The notes beneath the pieces are model-generated. The model was not told the origin of the DNA, did not search any database, and was given only the letters and a program-made list of their open reading frames with translations. A stretch of 64,000 nucleotides of DNA, taken from assembly GCA_016946835.1 (NCBI GenBank), contig JACVTC010000185.1:62001-126000 (forward strand), in the 5' to 3' direction. Below, in pieces: positions 1 to 14,595 of this stretch (positions are counted from its first letter, which is position 1; every line of letters begins with the position of its first letter). A program made the position numbers and the translations under genes. The stretch comes from Neocallimastix lanati (nom. inval.). Lineage: Eukaryota; Neocallimastigomycota; Neocallimastigomycetes; Neocallimastigales; Neocallimastigaceae.

Positions 1-4848
<4,848 letters not shown>

Positions 4849-5074
4849 TCTTACTACTTAATTACAAATAAATAAATAAATATAAATTAATATTAACAAT
4901 TATTAATAAACAGAAATTATTAATATTAGCAATAGTAATAAGCTATAATCCCAATTGTAATAAGCTATAATCCAATTATAATTATGTGCGGTTATTATTT
5001 CACAAGTGAACTTTCATTATAAATCAGTCTGTATTAGTATTTAATTTATTACTTCTAATTGTTACCAATCATGT

Positions 5075-5122
<48 letters not shown>

Positions 5123-5248
5123 AATCCGTATTACCTTAAAAATCAATCATTAATAATATTAATAATAAAATATAACATTATATTTAAATAAAATTCAAAA
5201 AAAATAAAAAAAAAGTAAAATAAAACAAAATAAAAAAAAATAAAAATA

Positions 5249-5281
<33 letters not shown>

Positions 5282-5639
5282 TAAAATAAAATTTGTAATT
5301 ATATTTCTATTTCAATTTTTATTAAGATTAAACAATAAAAAAAAACAATAAAACAATAAAACAAAAAAACAAAATAAAAAAATAATAGAATAAAAAAATT
5401 AAAAAAAAACTATTTATACTCTATAATACTCTTTTTTTTTTTTTAATAAAATAATTGATTAATTTTTTATAAATTTAATTACAAAATACTAAAATTATGT
5501 ATTTTCATAATTATTGAATTACTTTGTAAAATGATTATTATGTGCTAATCTTTAAACAATAATTGTGTAACATATAATATAATAAGAAAATTTATTTATT
5601 TATTTAATTTTATTCTTTAATTAATAAAATTTTTTAAAT
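4849..5639. other. Intergenic AT-rich DNA
   Basis: This stretch lies upstream of the first gene. It holds a poly-A run near 5080-5120, an (AAT)n block near 5250-5280 and A-rich DNA. I see no coding exon or RNA gene. Confidence 0.6.
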
Positions 5640-6075
5640 TAATATTGCATATACAAAATTTATCCTGGTGATTAGTACAACAGCTAACACACATAAGGAT
5701 TGACCATACACATGGTATTTTTCTCCATACCCTGGGTTTTCTCCCTATAAATGAAATCGTAAGTTTGCTTAACATGGTAAGTATAATATACATATTTCCT
5801 CAGACTCTTCTCAGGCCATGTGTTAAGTTAAGGTTCTGTGTACTTAGGATGAGTAAAGATTATTATAATACATTACATGTACTAGCAAATCTCGTTAACT
5901 GAGAAGAGCATAACTATTCATCGATCTTGATGAAAACATAGAAATTCCTTGATCCTATCTAACCCACATTTTGTTAATGTGACTTCAATAATTAACAATT
6001 TTTGTGGCTGTGCAATGAATTATTTATGTTTGTGGTGACAAATATATATGGAATATTATACAGCCAGGGTATTTA
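5640..6075. other. GC-richer island, possible old repeat
   Basis: Base composition rises sharply compared with its flanks and there is no open frame. A small inverted repeat, GGTAT at 5714-5718 with ATACC at 5727-5731, lies in it. I could not find a Pol III B box or a second copy in the window. It may be a degraded mobile element. Confidence 0.35.
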
Positions 6076-6423
6076 TATATGTAGATATATAAAAAAATAT
6101 AAAAAAAAAATTACATGAAAAAACAATAAAAAGACAACCTATATTGTTACCTTAAAGATATGAAATTAACAAAAATAATTACCTTTCAAAAAATAGAAAA
6201 TCCTATTAATTATTTTTCAATAAAAAATATTAATAAGAAATGTCAAATTGGTTTTAAAATAATAACTAATAATATATATATACACATATATTATAAATCA
6301 TAATATAATATAATATATTGTTAAAATATTAATAATACTAAAAAAATATAACAATTTTTGTAATTATTTTTATAATTAAAATATATATATAATATATTAA
6401 TAATATAGCAATAAGCATATAAT
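6076..6423. other. AT-rich spacer
   Basis: Nothing recognisable: A/T runs and TA dinucleotide tracts between the GC-richer island and the SINE. Confidence 0.6.
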
Positions 6424-6438
6424 CACAATTATTACATA
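6424..6438. repeat. SINE target-site duplication, left copy
   Basis: CACAATTATTACATA here is identical to 6877-6891. The pair exactly brackets the SINE, and the right copy abuts the first base of the tRNA-like head. Confidence 0.85.
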
Positions 6439-6876
6439 GACTTGCACATATGGGTACCCATCTCCCATATGGCCATACAGTTATTAATTAACTGTAAGGT
6501 GATGAGTTATTGGCATACTGTATCAGCTTCGCCGCTCTCAATCGTCGTTACACACTGCCCGGAGATGCATTCCTAACGTTCCTACATATATCTCTAATGA
6601 CCACGAGCATCAGAACGGAACCATTAACTCCTCCCTAGTGGGTGTAATCATTGGCGATTGGAAATTTTACAATCATCAAGGTCTATGCTTCAATTCAAAG
6701 CGTAGTATCAGGGTTGGGTGAAATAATCATCTGAGGGAAAGCCTTATGGACATCACGTGTGGTCTCATGATATCCCAGGATAGAAACCTCATCCGATTAT
6801 TTGGTGCCATGTCGAGGATTCGAACCCCGCCCTCTACAGTGACCTGTATTGTCCTAACCGACTGGACCAACATGGC
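6439..6876 (-). mobile_element. tRNA-derived SINE, full length (438 bp)
   Basis: The sense (minus) strand opens at 6876 with a tRNA-like head. The acceptor GCCATGT pairs perfectly with ACATGGC, and the D stem GTCC/GGAC pairs. The A box TGGTCCAGTCGG and B box GGTTCGAATCC match the Pol III consensus, the T arm folds, and CCA follows the discriminator base. The anticodon arm is not normal: TACAG/CTGTA encloses only 4 bases. The head is therefore tRNA-derived rather than a working tRNA. About 360 bp of GC-richer unrelated body follow. The sense strand has no TTTT, so Pol III could read through to the end. The 3' end carries two hairpins (CATATGGG/CCCATATG at 6447-6471 and TACAGTTA/TAACTGTA at 6476-6496) and no poly-A tail. 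Confidence 0.8.
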
Positions 6877-6891
6877 CACAATTATTACATA
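6877..6891. repeat. SINE target-site duplication, right copy
   Basis: CACAATTATTACATA, identical to 6424-6438. Its last three bases overlap the retrotransposon's own target duplication, showing that the SINE was there first. Confidence 0.85.
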
Positions 6892-6892
6892 T

Positions 6893-7379
6893 TGATAAGA
6901 ATGTACTAAATAATGCATTCTTAATTAAATCTACGATTTATTTCTAATACATTATGTGTACATTATTATTTTTGTACTTTAATAAATTTTTAAATTCAAA
7001 GATTAAAAATTAGATCAAAAATTATATTAAACTTTATAATTTTTATATTAAATCTTATATTAATAGTAATATTTTTATATATTTAAAACTTATATTAACA
7101 ATTTTAATAATAAATCTTATTTTTTTATTTTTATATTAATAATGAAAATTTGTATTAATAATATTTTTATATATTGATAATTAAAAATTTATATATTATA
7201 TTTTAACTTTTATTATAAAATTTTATATCGAAATGTTTTATTTTATATTGAAAAATATTTTATTTTATTAAAAACCTTTATATTAGAATAGTATTTTTAT
7301 TTTTATTTGAATATTTTAACAGATTGTAATAAAAATTTTAGCCAATTAAATAAATTCTTATTAGTAATATTTTAGATAG

Positions 7380-7433
<54 letters not shown>

Positions 7434-7744
7434 TATTAATATTATAAATGTATTTTATTTATATTGTTATAATTAAATTTTATATAATTGATTATAAAAA
7501 TCAATTTAAATTTAATAGTTTTTATATATAAAAAGAAAAATAATAATAAAATGTAATTTAGTGGCAAGAACAACTTTTATGCCTTGAAAAAAAAAAGTAT
7601 AAATAGTTGTAAATTTTGCTACTAATTTTTAAATATCATCAAATCAAATAAAATCAAATAAATTTATAAATAAAAATAATAAATAAATAAATAAAATTTG
7701 TGTTTCCTTACTTTATTTTTATTTAATTCTCTAAAACCTTAACA
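6893..7744 (+). repeat. 5' LTR
   Basis: Begins TGATAAG and ends TTAACA, giving short inverted ends, and matches 14058-14905 almost base for base. It contains a poly-A run of about 44 bases near 7386-7430 and a TATA box near its 3' end. Confidence 0.95.
7598..7606 (+). promoter_or_regulatory. TATA box of the 5' LTR
   Basis: TATAAATAG is a consensus TATA box 138 bp before the LTR end. Transcription would then start near 7630, leaving an R-U5 of roughly 110 bp. The same box is at 14759-14767 in the 3' LTR. Confidence 0.65.
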
Positions 7745-7750
7745 TTTATA

Positions 7751-7768
7751 TGGTGGAGATATCGGGGA
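7751..7768 (+). other. Primer-binding site
   Basis: TGGTGGAGATATCGGGGA starts 6 bases after the LTR. The leading TGG pairs with a tRNA CCA end, and the rest would pair with a tRNA acceptor and T stem beginning GGAGATA at its 5' end. I cannot name the tRNA. It is not the usual initiator-Met type. Confidence 0.6.
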
Positions 7769-8003
7769 ATTAAATAGAAATAATAGTAAATAACATAGAT
7801 TTTTTTTTAATTTTTTTTTTATTTTATATTGATAAACAAGTAAGTCGTTAATCCTTTGATTAACCCATGGCGCTTGTTTGATATATATATATAAAAAAAA
7901 TTTTTTTTAAATAAGTAAAATTAAGATTCTAAAAAAACAAATTTTGTAAAATTATAACAAGGAGCGGATAGAGCTCATACACAGTGTATTCTCAGATAGC
8001 AAC

Positions 8004-8047
8004 AAATTAACTCTATTCATAGTAGGTTATTGAATAGTAGTTAATTT
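8004..8047 (+). other. 16-bp leader hairpin
   Basis: AAATTAACT plus CTATTCA (8004-8019) pairs with TGAATAG, one bulged T, and AGTTAATTT (8031-8047). The loop is 11 bases (8020-8030). Confidence 0.7.
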
Positions 8048-8770
8048 GGAGATTAATTGGAAAGTAGACGAAGGTATTTGGTTACCGACCCGGTAATAAT
8101 AGTTCAACCTTCAACGTTTCAACACACGAAGGTGCGGGTACTTTCCAAGCACTGGCGAATAAGGAGCTTACGTCACCGAAGGCGTAAGATTGTTTTTTTT
8201 ATATAATTTTTTTTACTTTTCTTTGTGCTAGTTATAAGGCACTTTATTATATAAAGTATCAGACTTTGGCTAACTTCGCCATTTAAATTTTTTTTATTTT
8301 TTTTTATTACTGGTACTTTATTTGTTATATAATTCCTGTAATAGAATCTTAATTTACTTTGAAAATATTGTGTTTTTAGTTAATTTTTATTAGTTAATAA
8401 AAATATTATTGAATACTTTTAAAATTTTTTTATTCCGTACATAGATTATCGGATTAAGTTTATCCTACATAGTAATTGGGCTAGTGGGCTCTGAACTGCT
8501 ATATTTTATATTGAATATAGTAATCGTGGCACACGCGTGGCATGACACCATTAGGTAAGCTGCACGTCAGACAGTGTGTACTATCAGATTGTACGACAAT
8601 AAAGATTATTTTTTTGTATTTAATAATTATAATTAATTAATAATTTTATTAGCTATAACAATACAATATTTATCGTTTAAAAAGAAAAATTTTTGAAAGG
8701 TGAAAATAATAAATAAAACTTTGCTTCTAAATTTATTACTACAAATATACTAAATTACAAAATTCAAGTG

Positions 8771-8956
8771 GTCGATAAAGATTTCGAGCTTGAAAAATAT
8801 TCTATTAAGTTGTCGATAAAGATTTCGAACTTAAAATTATTCTATTAAGTTGTCGATAAAGATTTCGAACTTAAAATTATTCTTAAAAAAGTAGTCGAAA
8901 AGAACCTCGTGCTTTATAATTTCTACTAAGTTGTCGATAAGGATTTCGAGCTTATA
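8771..8956 (+). repeat. Five-copy ~40-bp direct repeat in the leader
   Basis: Units start at 8771, 8812, 8852, 8894 and 8933. The core is GTCGATAAAGATTTCGA followed by about 23 AT-rich bases. The fourth copy is diverged. Each core is itself a TCGA...TCGA imperfect palindrome. The array ends about 180 bp before gag. Confidence 0.85.
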
Positions 8957-9135
8957 CTTACTAAAGAAAGCAAATAAAATTATTATTTTCAAAAATTACT
9001 AAGATATATTGTTTTAAAATTTGATTCGATATTAAATTACTTGTTAAATTATATTTTTAAAGTTGGACTTTCAAATTTATTCGTATTTAATAACCTCGTT
9101 AATTTACAATAAAAAAATTATTAACTAAAAACGAA

Positions 9136-10041
9136 ATGTCTACTAAAAGTACTTTAAGTTTTAAAGAATTAAAGAAAGAATTACGAGACATAGTGAAGCT
9201 TAGCAAGGACAATTTAGATATAAAGTCCTGGGCTACTGAATTAAAACTTTGGATCAAGATACAAGGTATCACAGATCCGGAAACAATATTTAATGCTTGT
9301 TTACTTACCAGCTCTGGTGAAGTACAACGCGTTATTGAAGATTTGGGAGAAGATAGTGATGATGAAAGTGATGATTCATCAGATGAAGAAGAAGATGATG
9401 AAGAAGAAAATGTTGATGATGATAAATTTCCTTCTCTTGAAAAAATTATTTCAAGTCTTGAAAATTTTTACGGTATTAAAGAAGACCAAAATTTACTTCT
9501 TAAAGAACTTCGTGCAATGCGAATTAAAAGAAACGAAAAGATTAAAGACTTTAATGTAAGATATAGAACTTTGTACACTAAACTTGATAAAAAGAGAAGA
9601 AAGCGCATTGGTGTACTAGATTATATTGACTCTATTCAAAATAATTATGAAGCCTGGAAGAAATTATCCCTTAAAGATGATATAAGTATGGAGAAAGCTT
9701 TCAAAATTGCCGAGAAAGTAGATAGACTTTCTGTAAGGAACAATAATATTAATACCTATAATGTTAATAATTCCCAGCATAATCAAAATAATCAAAACAG
9801 TACTACTTCAAGACTTTATCCTAAAAGAAGAAACGAAACTTTCCAAACAAGTCAAACAAATAATAAACTGAAACCTCAAGATATTATAGAAGAATCAACC
9901 CAGAAAATGAGAAATTTATCTGTTAAAACTTGCTTCTTCTGTAAGGAAGAAGGTCATTACTCATACTATTGCCCTCAATTAAATAAGATTATGGAAAAAA
10001 ATAAAAAAGAAATATATTCCAAAAAGTCTTTAAACTTCTAA
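9136..10041 (+). CDS. gag: Gag polyprotein
   Basis: This is the nucleocapsid/capsid protein of the Ty3/Gypsy element, 301 residues. A CCHC zinc knuckle (C-x2-C-x4-H-x4-C, CFFCKEEGHYSYYC) spans residues 266-279, as expected for RNA binding. The N-terminal half has the helical character of a retrotransposon gag (capsid) domain. It is interrupted by a strongly acidic stretch of Asp, Glu and Ser at about residues 69-97, which is unusual for a capsid. The Asn-rich linker before the knuckle resembles the host's own proteins. The ATG at 9136 is the first of the frame and follows the leader. The frame ends at TAA 10039-10041, just after the slippery heptamer, so most ribosomes should make Gag alone. 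Confidence 0.9.
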   Translation: MSTKSTLSFKELKKELRDIVKLSKDNLDIKSWATELKLWIKIQGITDPETIFNACLLTSSGEVQRVIEDLGEDSDDESDDSSDEEEDDEEENVDDDKFPSLEKIISSLENFYGIKEDQNLLLKELRAMRIKRNEKIKDFNVRYRTLYTKLDKKRRKRIGVLDYIDSIQNNYEAWKKLSLKDDISMEKAFKIAEKVDRLSVRNNNINTYNVNNSQHNQNNQNSTTSRLYPKRRNETFQTSQTNNKLKPQDIIEESTQKMRNLSVKTCFFCKEEGHYSYYCPQLNKIMEKNKKEIYSKKSLNF

Positions 10042-10061
10042 ATGGGAGCAGAAGCACTCCC
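10029..10061 (+). promoter_or_regulatory. -1 ribosomal frameshift element (gag-pol)
   Basis: The heptamer T TTA AAC (10029-10035) lies in the gag frame, two codons before the gag stop. After an 8-base spacer, GGGAG (10044-10048) pairs with CTCCC (10057-10061) around an 8-base loop. Slipping back one base at the heptamer enters, at 10035, the frame that is open without interruption into pol. Confidence 0.85.
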
Positions 10062-13000
10062 AATGACAAAACAATAGCTTCATTAAATAATTTACAAAAT
10101 AATACTTTTACCAAGAATACCCCAATTGATAATAATTCCTTTAATAAAGAATCTGAAGAATCTGATTTTAGTGACACAACTGAAAGTGAGGATAATATCA
10201 TTATAAATGCTATAAAAAGAAAAATGAATGATAATAACAGCGAAAAGGAAGAAAATAATTCCAAGAAAGTACATAAAAGTTTAAAAGATAATCCACGTCC
10301 TTTCGCAACTCCTGCTTTAAGAAAGAAGAAAGAAAATGAGCTACATAATAAACCAAATAAAGTTTATAAAAATCAAATACTTCCTTCAATTTTAACTCAA
10401 CCAAATATTAACAAAGAAAAACAAAAAGAAAAGGAATTAAGAAATATAACAAGAGTAAGAGAAAGTAAAGAAGAAAACAACAATTATTCATCAAAAGGAA
10501 AGAAAAAAGTTGAATCTGAAGATATACTTGTAATCGATAATGAAATAGAAGATATAGAAATGAATAAAGATAATCAACAAAATAAAACTAATACTTTGGA
10601 AAAATTAATTTCAACAAAAACTAAAGAAACTAATAATGAAAATACTCAGTTAGTAAAAAGGAATATCAAAATGATGAATAATAAAGAACCTTACAATATT
10701 ATGGATGATTTAAATAATCTTAAATCCAGTATTACGATAGGTCAACTCTTGAATGCATGTCCGAAAATTCGTTCACAATTAACTCAAGGTTTAAAGTTAG
10801 AAAAATCTAAAATAATTGGAACTGTAGACAATGTAATAGCACGAACTTTATTAGTGAATAACTATGATCATAGCTACATAAGTAAAAGTAATGAAGTAGC
10901 CGAAGAAGACTTAGCAATGGTTGATGCAAGTGTTGACGGAGTACTAGGAAAACTTTTAATTGATTCTTGTAGTAACCTAAGCATCGTTACTAAGCAGTAT
11001 TTTGATAAATTACCTGGTGAATATGAAACAGTTGGAAAAAGTCGTGGAAGAATCCAACTAGCAACACAAGATGAAGAATACTCGGAAGGAATTATTGTTC
11101 AATTACCAGTAAAAATTAATAATTATGAATTTAATGCGGACTTTAGAATTATTGAGAAAGAAGACTCATTTTATGATATGTTAATAAACTTTAAAACTCA
11201 AATCGATCATTGTTTATTTATTCATCCGACCTTAAACAGTTTATGTAAACTTTTGTCAGAAAGTGAATACGAAGAAATAGCTAAAATAAATAATCAATAT
11301 TATGATGAAGAAAGTATAATTTGCACTATTAGAAAAGTTAAAGAAACGAATAATGAAAAGGAAATTATAAAGGAATTAACTCCAATGGAATTTATTGAGA
11401 GTGATGAATTTTTAAGTACCTTAAATAAAGATTATAAAGAACAAATTATTAAAATTCTCAAAGAAATGATTGACATAGTTGCCACTTCAACAGAAGAACT
11501 AACTCCTTCTAAACTTTCACCACATAAGATCCGTTTGAAAGCAAATGCAAAGCCAGTAAAATTAAGAAGTTATAGGTTAACTAAATTAAAATCAGATATC
11601 TTAAAAGAAGAACTTACAAAGCTTATTAAGAAAGGATTGATAGAACCATCCTGTTCAGAATGGTCATCTCCAGTAGTACTCATTCTAAAACACAATGGAA
11701 AGTGGCGCTTGTGTATTGACTACCGAAAAGTCAATGATATGACAGAAAAAGATTCTTATTCAGTTCCATATATAGATGAAATTTTTGATAGTCTCGGAGG
11801 ATCTAAAATATTTACAACTCTTGATTTATTTTCTGGTTTTCACCAAATCTTAATGGATGAAGAAAGCGTTGAAGTAACCACTTTCACTACTAAGTTTGGA
11901 AATTATCAATTTAAGGTTATGCCTTTTGGACTTACTGGAGCTCCCTCAACCTTCCAAAGAGAAATGAATAAAATTTTATTCCCTTTTATTGGTGAATTTG
12001 TTTATGTATTTATTGATGATGTTTTGATCTATTCAAAAAGTATCGAAGAACATTTAATTCATATTAAACAAGTATTAGAAGTATTTAAAGAAAACAAGTT
12101 AAAAATTAATATTGAAAAGTGCCATTTTCTTCAAACTGAAGTTGATGTATTAGGTCACAAACTTACTACTAAAGGATTAAGTCCCATGGAAAGTAAAATA
12201 ACAGCTATTAAGAAGTGGGAAGCCCCTTCATCAATTCATGAATTAAGATCATTTCTAGGAGCAATAGGGTATTATCGTGACTTTATCCCTAAATATGCTC
12301 AAATTACCTCACCTTTATGTAAATTATTGAAAAAGAATACTAAATATGAATGGAATAAAGAACAACAAGAAAGCTTTGAACTCCTAAAAGAAAAATTAAT
12401 CAATGCACCTATTCTAAAATTTCCGTCATTTGACAAACCTTTTATCATTAGAACTGATGCTTCGTATAATGGAATTGGTGGAGTTCTTTTACAAAAAGAA
12501 GAAGAAACCGGTAAGGAGCATCCAATACACTTTATAAGTAGAAGTTTGAAGAAAACTGAAAAGAATTATGGTATCACAGATTTGGAAGGAACAGCTTTAT
12601 TTTACTGTATGACTAAATTTAAATCTTATATTGAAGGAAATCCATTACCTACAACTATTTACACAGATCATAAACCATTAGTTGGTTTATTTAAGAATAA
12701 AGAACCTTTGAATGCAAGGCAAACAAGATGGTGTCTAACCGCTAGTATGCTTGGAATTAATATAAAATATGAATCAGGCAAAAAGAATGTGTTAGCTGAT
12801 GCTCTTTCAAGAATGAAAAGTAAGGAAGAGAGAAAGATATTATTAACAAAAATTACTAATGGAAATAATGAAGAATTATTATCTAAGGTTATAAAGGAAT
12901 TTATTAATGAAAAGTTTACTGTTATTGATGGTGAAGATTACTTTATCGACAATGGAAATTATAGAAAATTAATAACGGACGAAAATGAAAGGTTTAAATT

Positions 13001-14039
13001 AATTTTAGAAGCTCATAATATTGGCCACGAAGGATATTACAAAACATATCAAAGACTTAAGAAAAACTTTTATTGGAATCATATGATTAAAGATATCAAA
13101 AGAATTGTTAGTAATTGTGAAAAATGCCAATTAAATCGTCCTCAACCATATCCAGAACCAACCGAAAACCATCCAACTAAAGTGGAGGGTCCCTTTGTGC
13201 ATTTAGGATTAGATATTATAGGACCGTTACCAAAAACAAGAAATAATAATCAATATATTATAGTAACTGTTGATTACTTTACCAAATGGGTTGAAGCCGA
13301 ACCCACTGAAAACATAACTTCCTCTGATATAATTAAATTTTTAATAAACGTTTTTGCAAGACATGGTGTGCCTCAAGTTATTACTACAGATAATGGAGTC
13401 CAATTCACTTCTGATATGACTAAAATCTTTCTTGATCTTTATGATGTTTATGTAAAATTCATAGCTACCTATCACCCTGAATCCAATGGTCTCACTGAAA
13501 ACCGAAATAAAGAAATTGGAAAATTACTTCGTTTATTAGGAAGGAAAAATCAAGATTGGGATGAAGTTTTACCTTCTGCTTTATGGGCACTTCGAACTAC
13601 CAAAAACACAGCTACCGGACATTCTAGTTTTGAATTAGTATATGGAAGAGAAGACCAACAGCCTTATGATATAGCCATAAGAACAATTGAAAATGCAGGT
13701 AAATCGTATGATGAAATTTTAATGGAAAAATTTGTTCGTCATTATCAATGGACTAGAGAAGCATGCGAAAATGTGAAGAATGCTAACAAGTATTGGGCAA
13801 CAAGACGAGAAGAACAAATAAGTATGAAAAAAGGAAAAGAATTAAAAGCTGGTGATCTTGTTCTTGTTAGAAACTTTAGCCGCACTAAGCTAGAACCATA
13901 TTACAATGGACCATTTAAAATTTTAAAAATTCAATTCAACACGGCAACCTTAATCGATCAGAAAACTGGGAAACAACTCGATAGGAATGTTCATTTTAAA
14001 AATTTAGTAAAGTTTAACTCCGCTTACAGAGAAGCTTGA
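10035..14039 (+). CDS. pol: Pol polyprotein (protease, RT, RNase H, integrase)
   Basis: Pol has its first ATG at 10224, but its frame is open back to the slippery site at 10035. Residues below count from that ATG. A basic, N-rich linker comes first. The protease-like segment LIDSCSNLSIV has its Asp at 247, with Cys where retropepsins have Gly. The reverse transcriptase follows, with FGLTGAPSTFQ and the catalytic FIDD (Asp 598-599). RNase H carries RTDASYNGIGG and TDHKPL. The integrase has an HHCC zinc module, then Asp 997 (GLDIIGPL), Asp 1056 (TDNG) and Glu 1092, which is the exact D-x35-E spacing. A C-terminal GPF module (PYYNGPFKILKI) is present; in this lineage it takes part in target choice. 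No stop or frameshift breaks it, so the element could be active. The frame ends 18 bases before the 3' LTR. Confidence 0.95.
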   Translation, partial: LLNGSRSTPNDKTIASLNNLQNNTFTKNTPIDNNSFNKESEESDFSDTTESEDNIIINAIKRKMNDNNSEKEENNSKKVHKSLKDNPRPFATPALRKKKENELHNKPNKVYKNQILPSILTQPNINKEKQKEKELRNITRVRESKEENNNYSSKGKKKVESEDILVIDNEIEDIEMNKDNQQNKTNTLEKLISTKTKETNNENTQLVKRNIKMMNNKEPYNIMDDLNNLKSSITIGQLLNACPKIRSQLTQGLKLEKSKIIGTVDNVIARTLLVNNYDHSYISKSNEVAEEDLAMVDASVDGVLGKLLIDSCSNLSIVTKQYFDKLPGEYETVGKSRGRIQLATQDEEYSEGIIVQLPVKINNYEFNADFRIIEKEDSFYDMLINFKTQIDHCLFIHPTLNSLCKLLSESEYEEIAKINNQYYDEESIICTIRKVKETNNEKEIIKELTPMEFIESDEFLSTLNKDYKEQIIKILKEMIDIVATSTEELTPSKLSPHKIRLKANAKPVKLRSYRLTKLKSDILKEELTKLIKKGLIEPSCSEWSSPVVLILKHNGKWRLCIDYRKVNDMTEKDSYSVPYIDEIFDSLGGSKIFTTLDLFSGFHQILMDEESVEVTTFTTKFGNYQFKVMPFGLTGAPSTFQREMNKILFPFIGEFVYVFIDDVLIYSKSIEEHLIHIKQVLEVFKENKLKINIEKCHFLQTEVDVLGHKLTTKGLSPMESKITAIKKWEAPSSIHELRSFLGAIGYYRDFIPKYAQITSPLCKLLKKNTKYEWNKEQQESFELLKEKLINAPILKFPSFDKPFIIRTDASYNGIGGVLLQKEEETGKEHPIHFISRSLKKTEKNYGITDLEGTALFYCMTKFKSYIEGNPLPTTIYTDHKPLVGLFKNKEPLNARQTRWCLTASMLGINIKYESGKKNVLADALSRMKSKEERKILLTKITNGNNEELLSKVIKEFINEKFTVIDGEDYFIDNGNYRKLITDENERFKLILEAHNIGHEGYYKTYQRLKKNFYWNHMIKDIKRIVSNCEKCQLNRPQPYPEPTENHPTKVEGPFVHLGLDIIGPLPKTRNNNQYIIVTVDYFTKWVEAEPTENITSSDIIKFLINVFARHGVPQVITTDNGVQFTSDMTKIFLDLYDVYVKFIATYHPESNGLTENRNKEIGKLLRLLGRKNQDWDEVLPSALWALRTTKNTATGHSSFELVYGREDQQPYDIAIRTIENAGKSYDEILMEKFVRHYQWTREACENVKNANKYWATRREEQISMKKGKELKAGDLVLVRNFSRTKLEPYYNGPFKILKIQFNTATLIDQKTGKQLDRNVHFKNLVKFNSAYREA

Positions 14040-14057
14040 GTCTTCGTCGGGGCATCT

Positions 14058-14544
14058 TGATAAGAATGTACTAAATAATGCATTCTTAATTAAATCTACG
14101 ATTTATTTCTAATACATTATGTGTACATTATTATTTTTGTACTTTAATAAATTTTTAAATTCAAAGATTAAAAATTAGATCAAAAATTATATTAAACTTT
14201 ATAATTTTTATATTAAATCTTATATTAATAGTAATATTTTTATATATTTAAAACTTATATTAACAATTTTAATAATAAATCTTATTTTTTTATTTTTATA
14301 TTAATAATGAAAATTTGTATTAATAATATTTTTATATATTGATAATTAAAAATTTATATATTATATTTTAACTTTTATTATAAAATTTTATATCGAAATG
14401 TTTTATTTTATATTGAAAAATATTTTATTTTATTAAAAACCTTTATATTAGAATAGTATTTTTATTTTTATTTGAATATTTTAACAGATTGTAATAAAAA
14501 TTTTAGCCAATTAAATAAATTCTTATTAGTAATATTTTAGATAG

Positions 14545-14595
<51 letters not shown>

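Larger units (their letters stand above)
7745..9135 (+). other. Structured 5' leader of the retrotransposon
   Basis: These 1,391 bp have no long ORF. They contain several clean hairpins. At 7834-7879 an outer AAACAAG/CTTGTTT stem encloses GTTAATC/GATTAAC. At 8004-8047 a 16-bp stem has one bulge. TTACCG/CGGTAA is at 8082-8096 and CTTACG/CGTAAG at 8167-8188. A 40-bp direct-repeat array lies at 8771-8956. Retroelement leaders carry packaging and dimerisation signals; assigning those roles here is inference. Confidence 0.6.

Noticed and set aside
6802-6876. A genuine tRNA gene on the minus strand
   Set aside because: Acceptor, D and T arms fold, but the anticodon arm has a 4-base loop, CCA is encoded, and the unit is part of a 438-bp block with its own 15-bp duplications. 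SINE head is the better call.
6727-6918. 63-residue minus-strand ORF
   Set aside because: It lies wholly in the SINE and its target duplication; composition is that of the SINE, not of a gene.
8771-8956. CRISPR-like array
   Set aside because: The repeats are continuous with no unique spacers and sit in a retrotransposon leader of a eukaryote.
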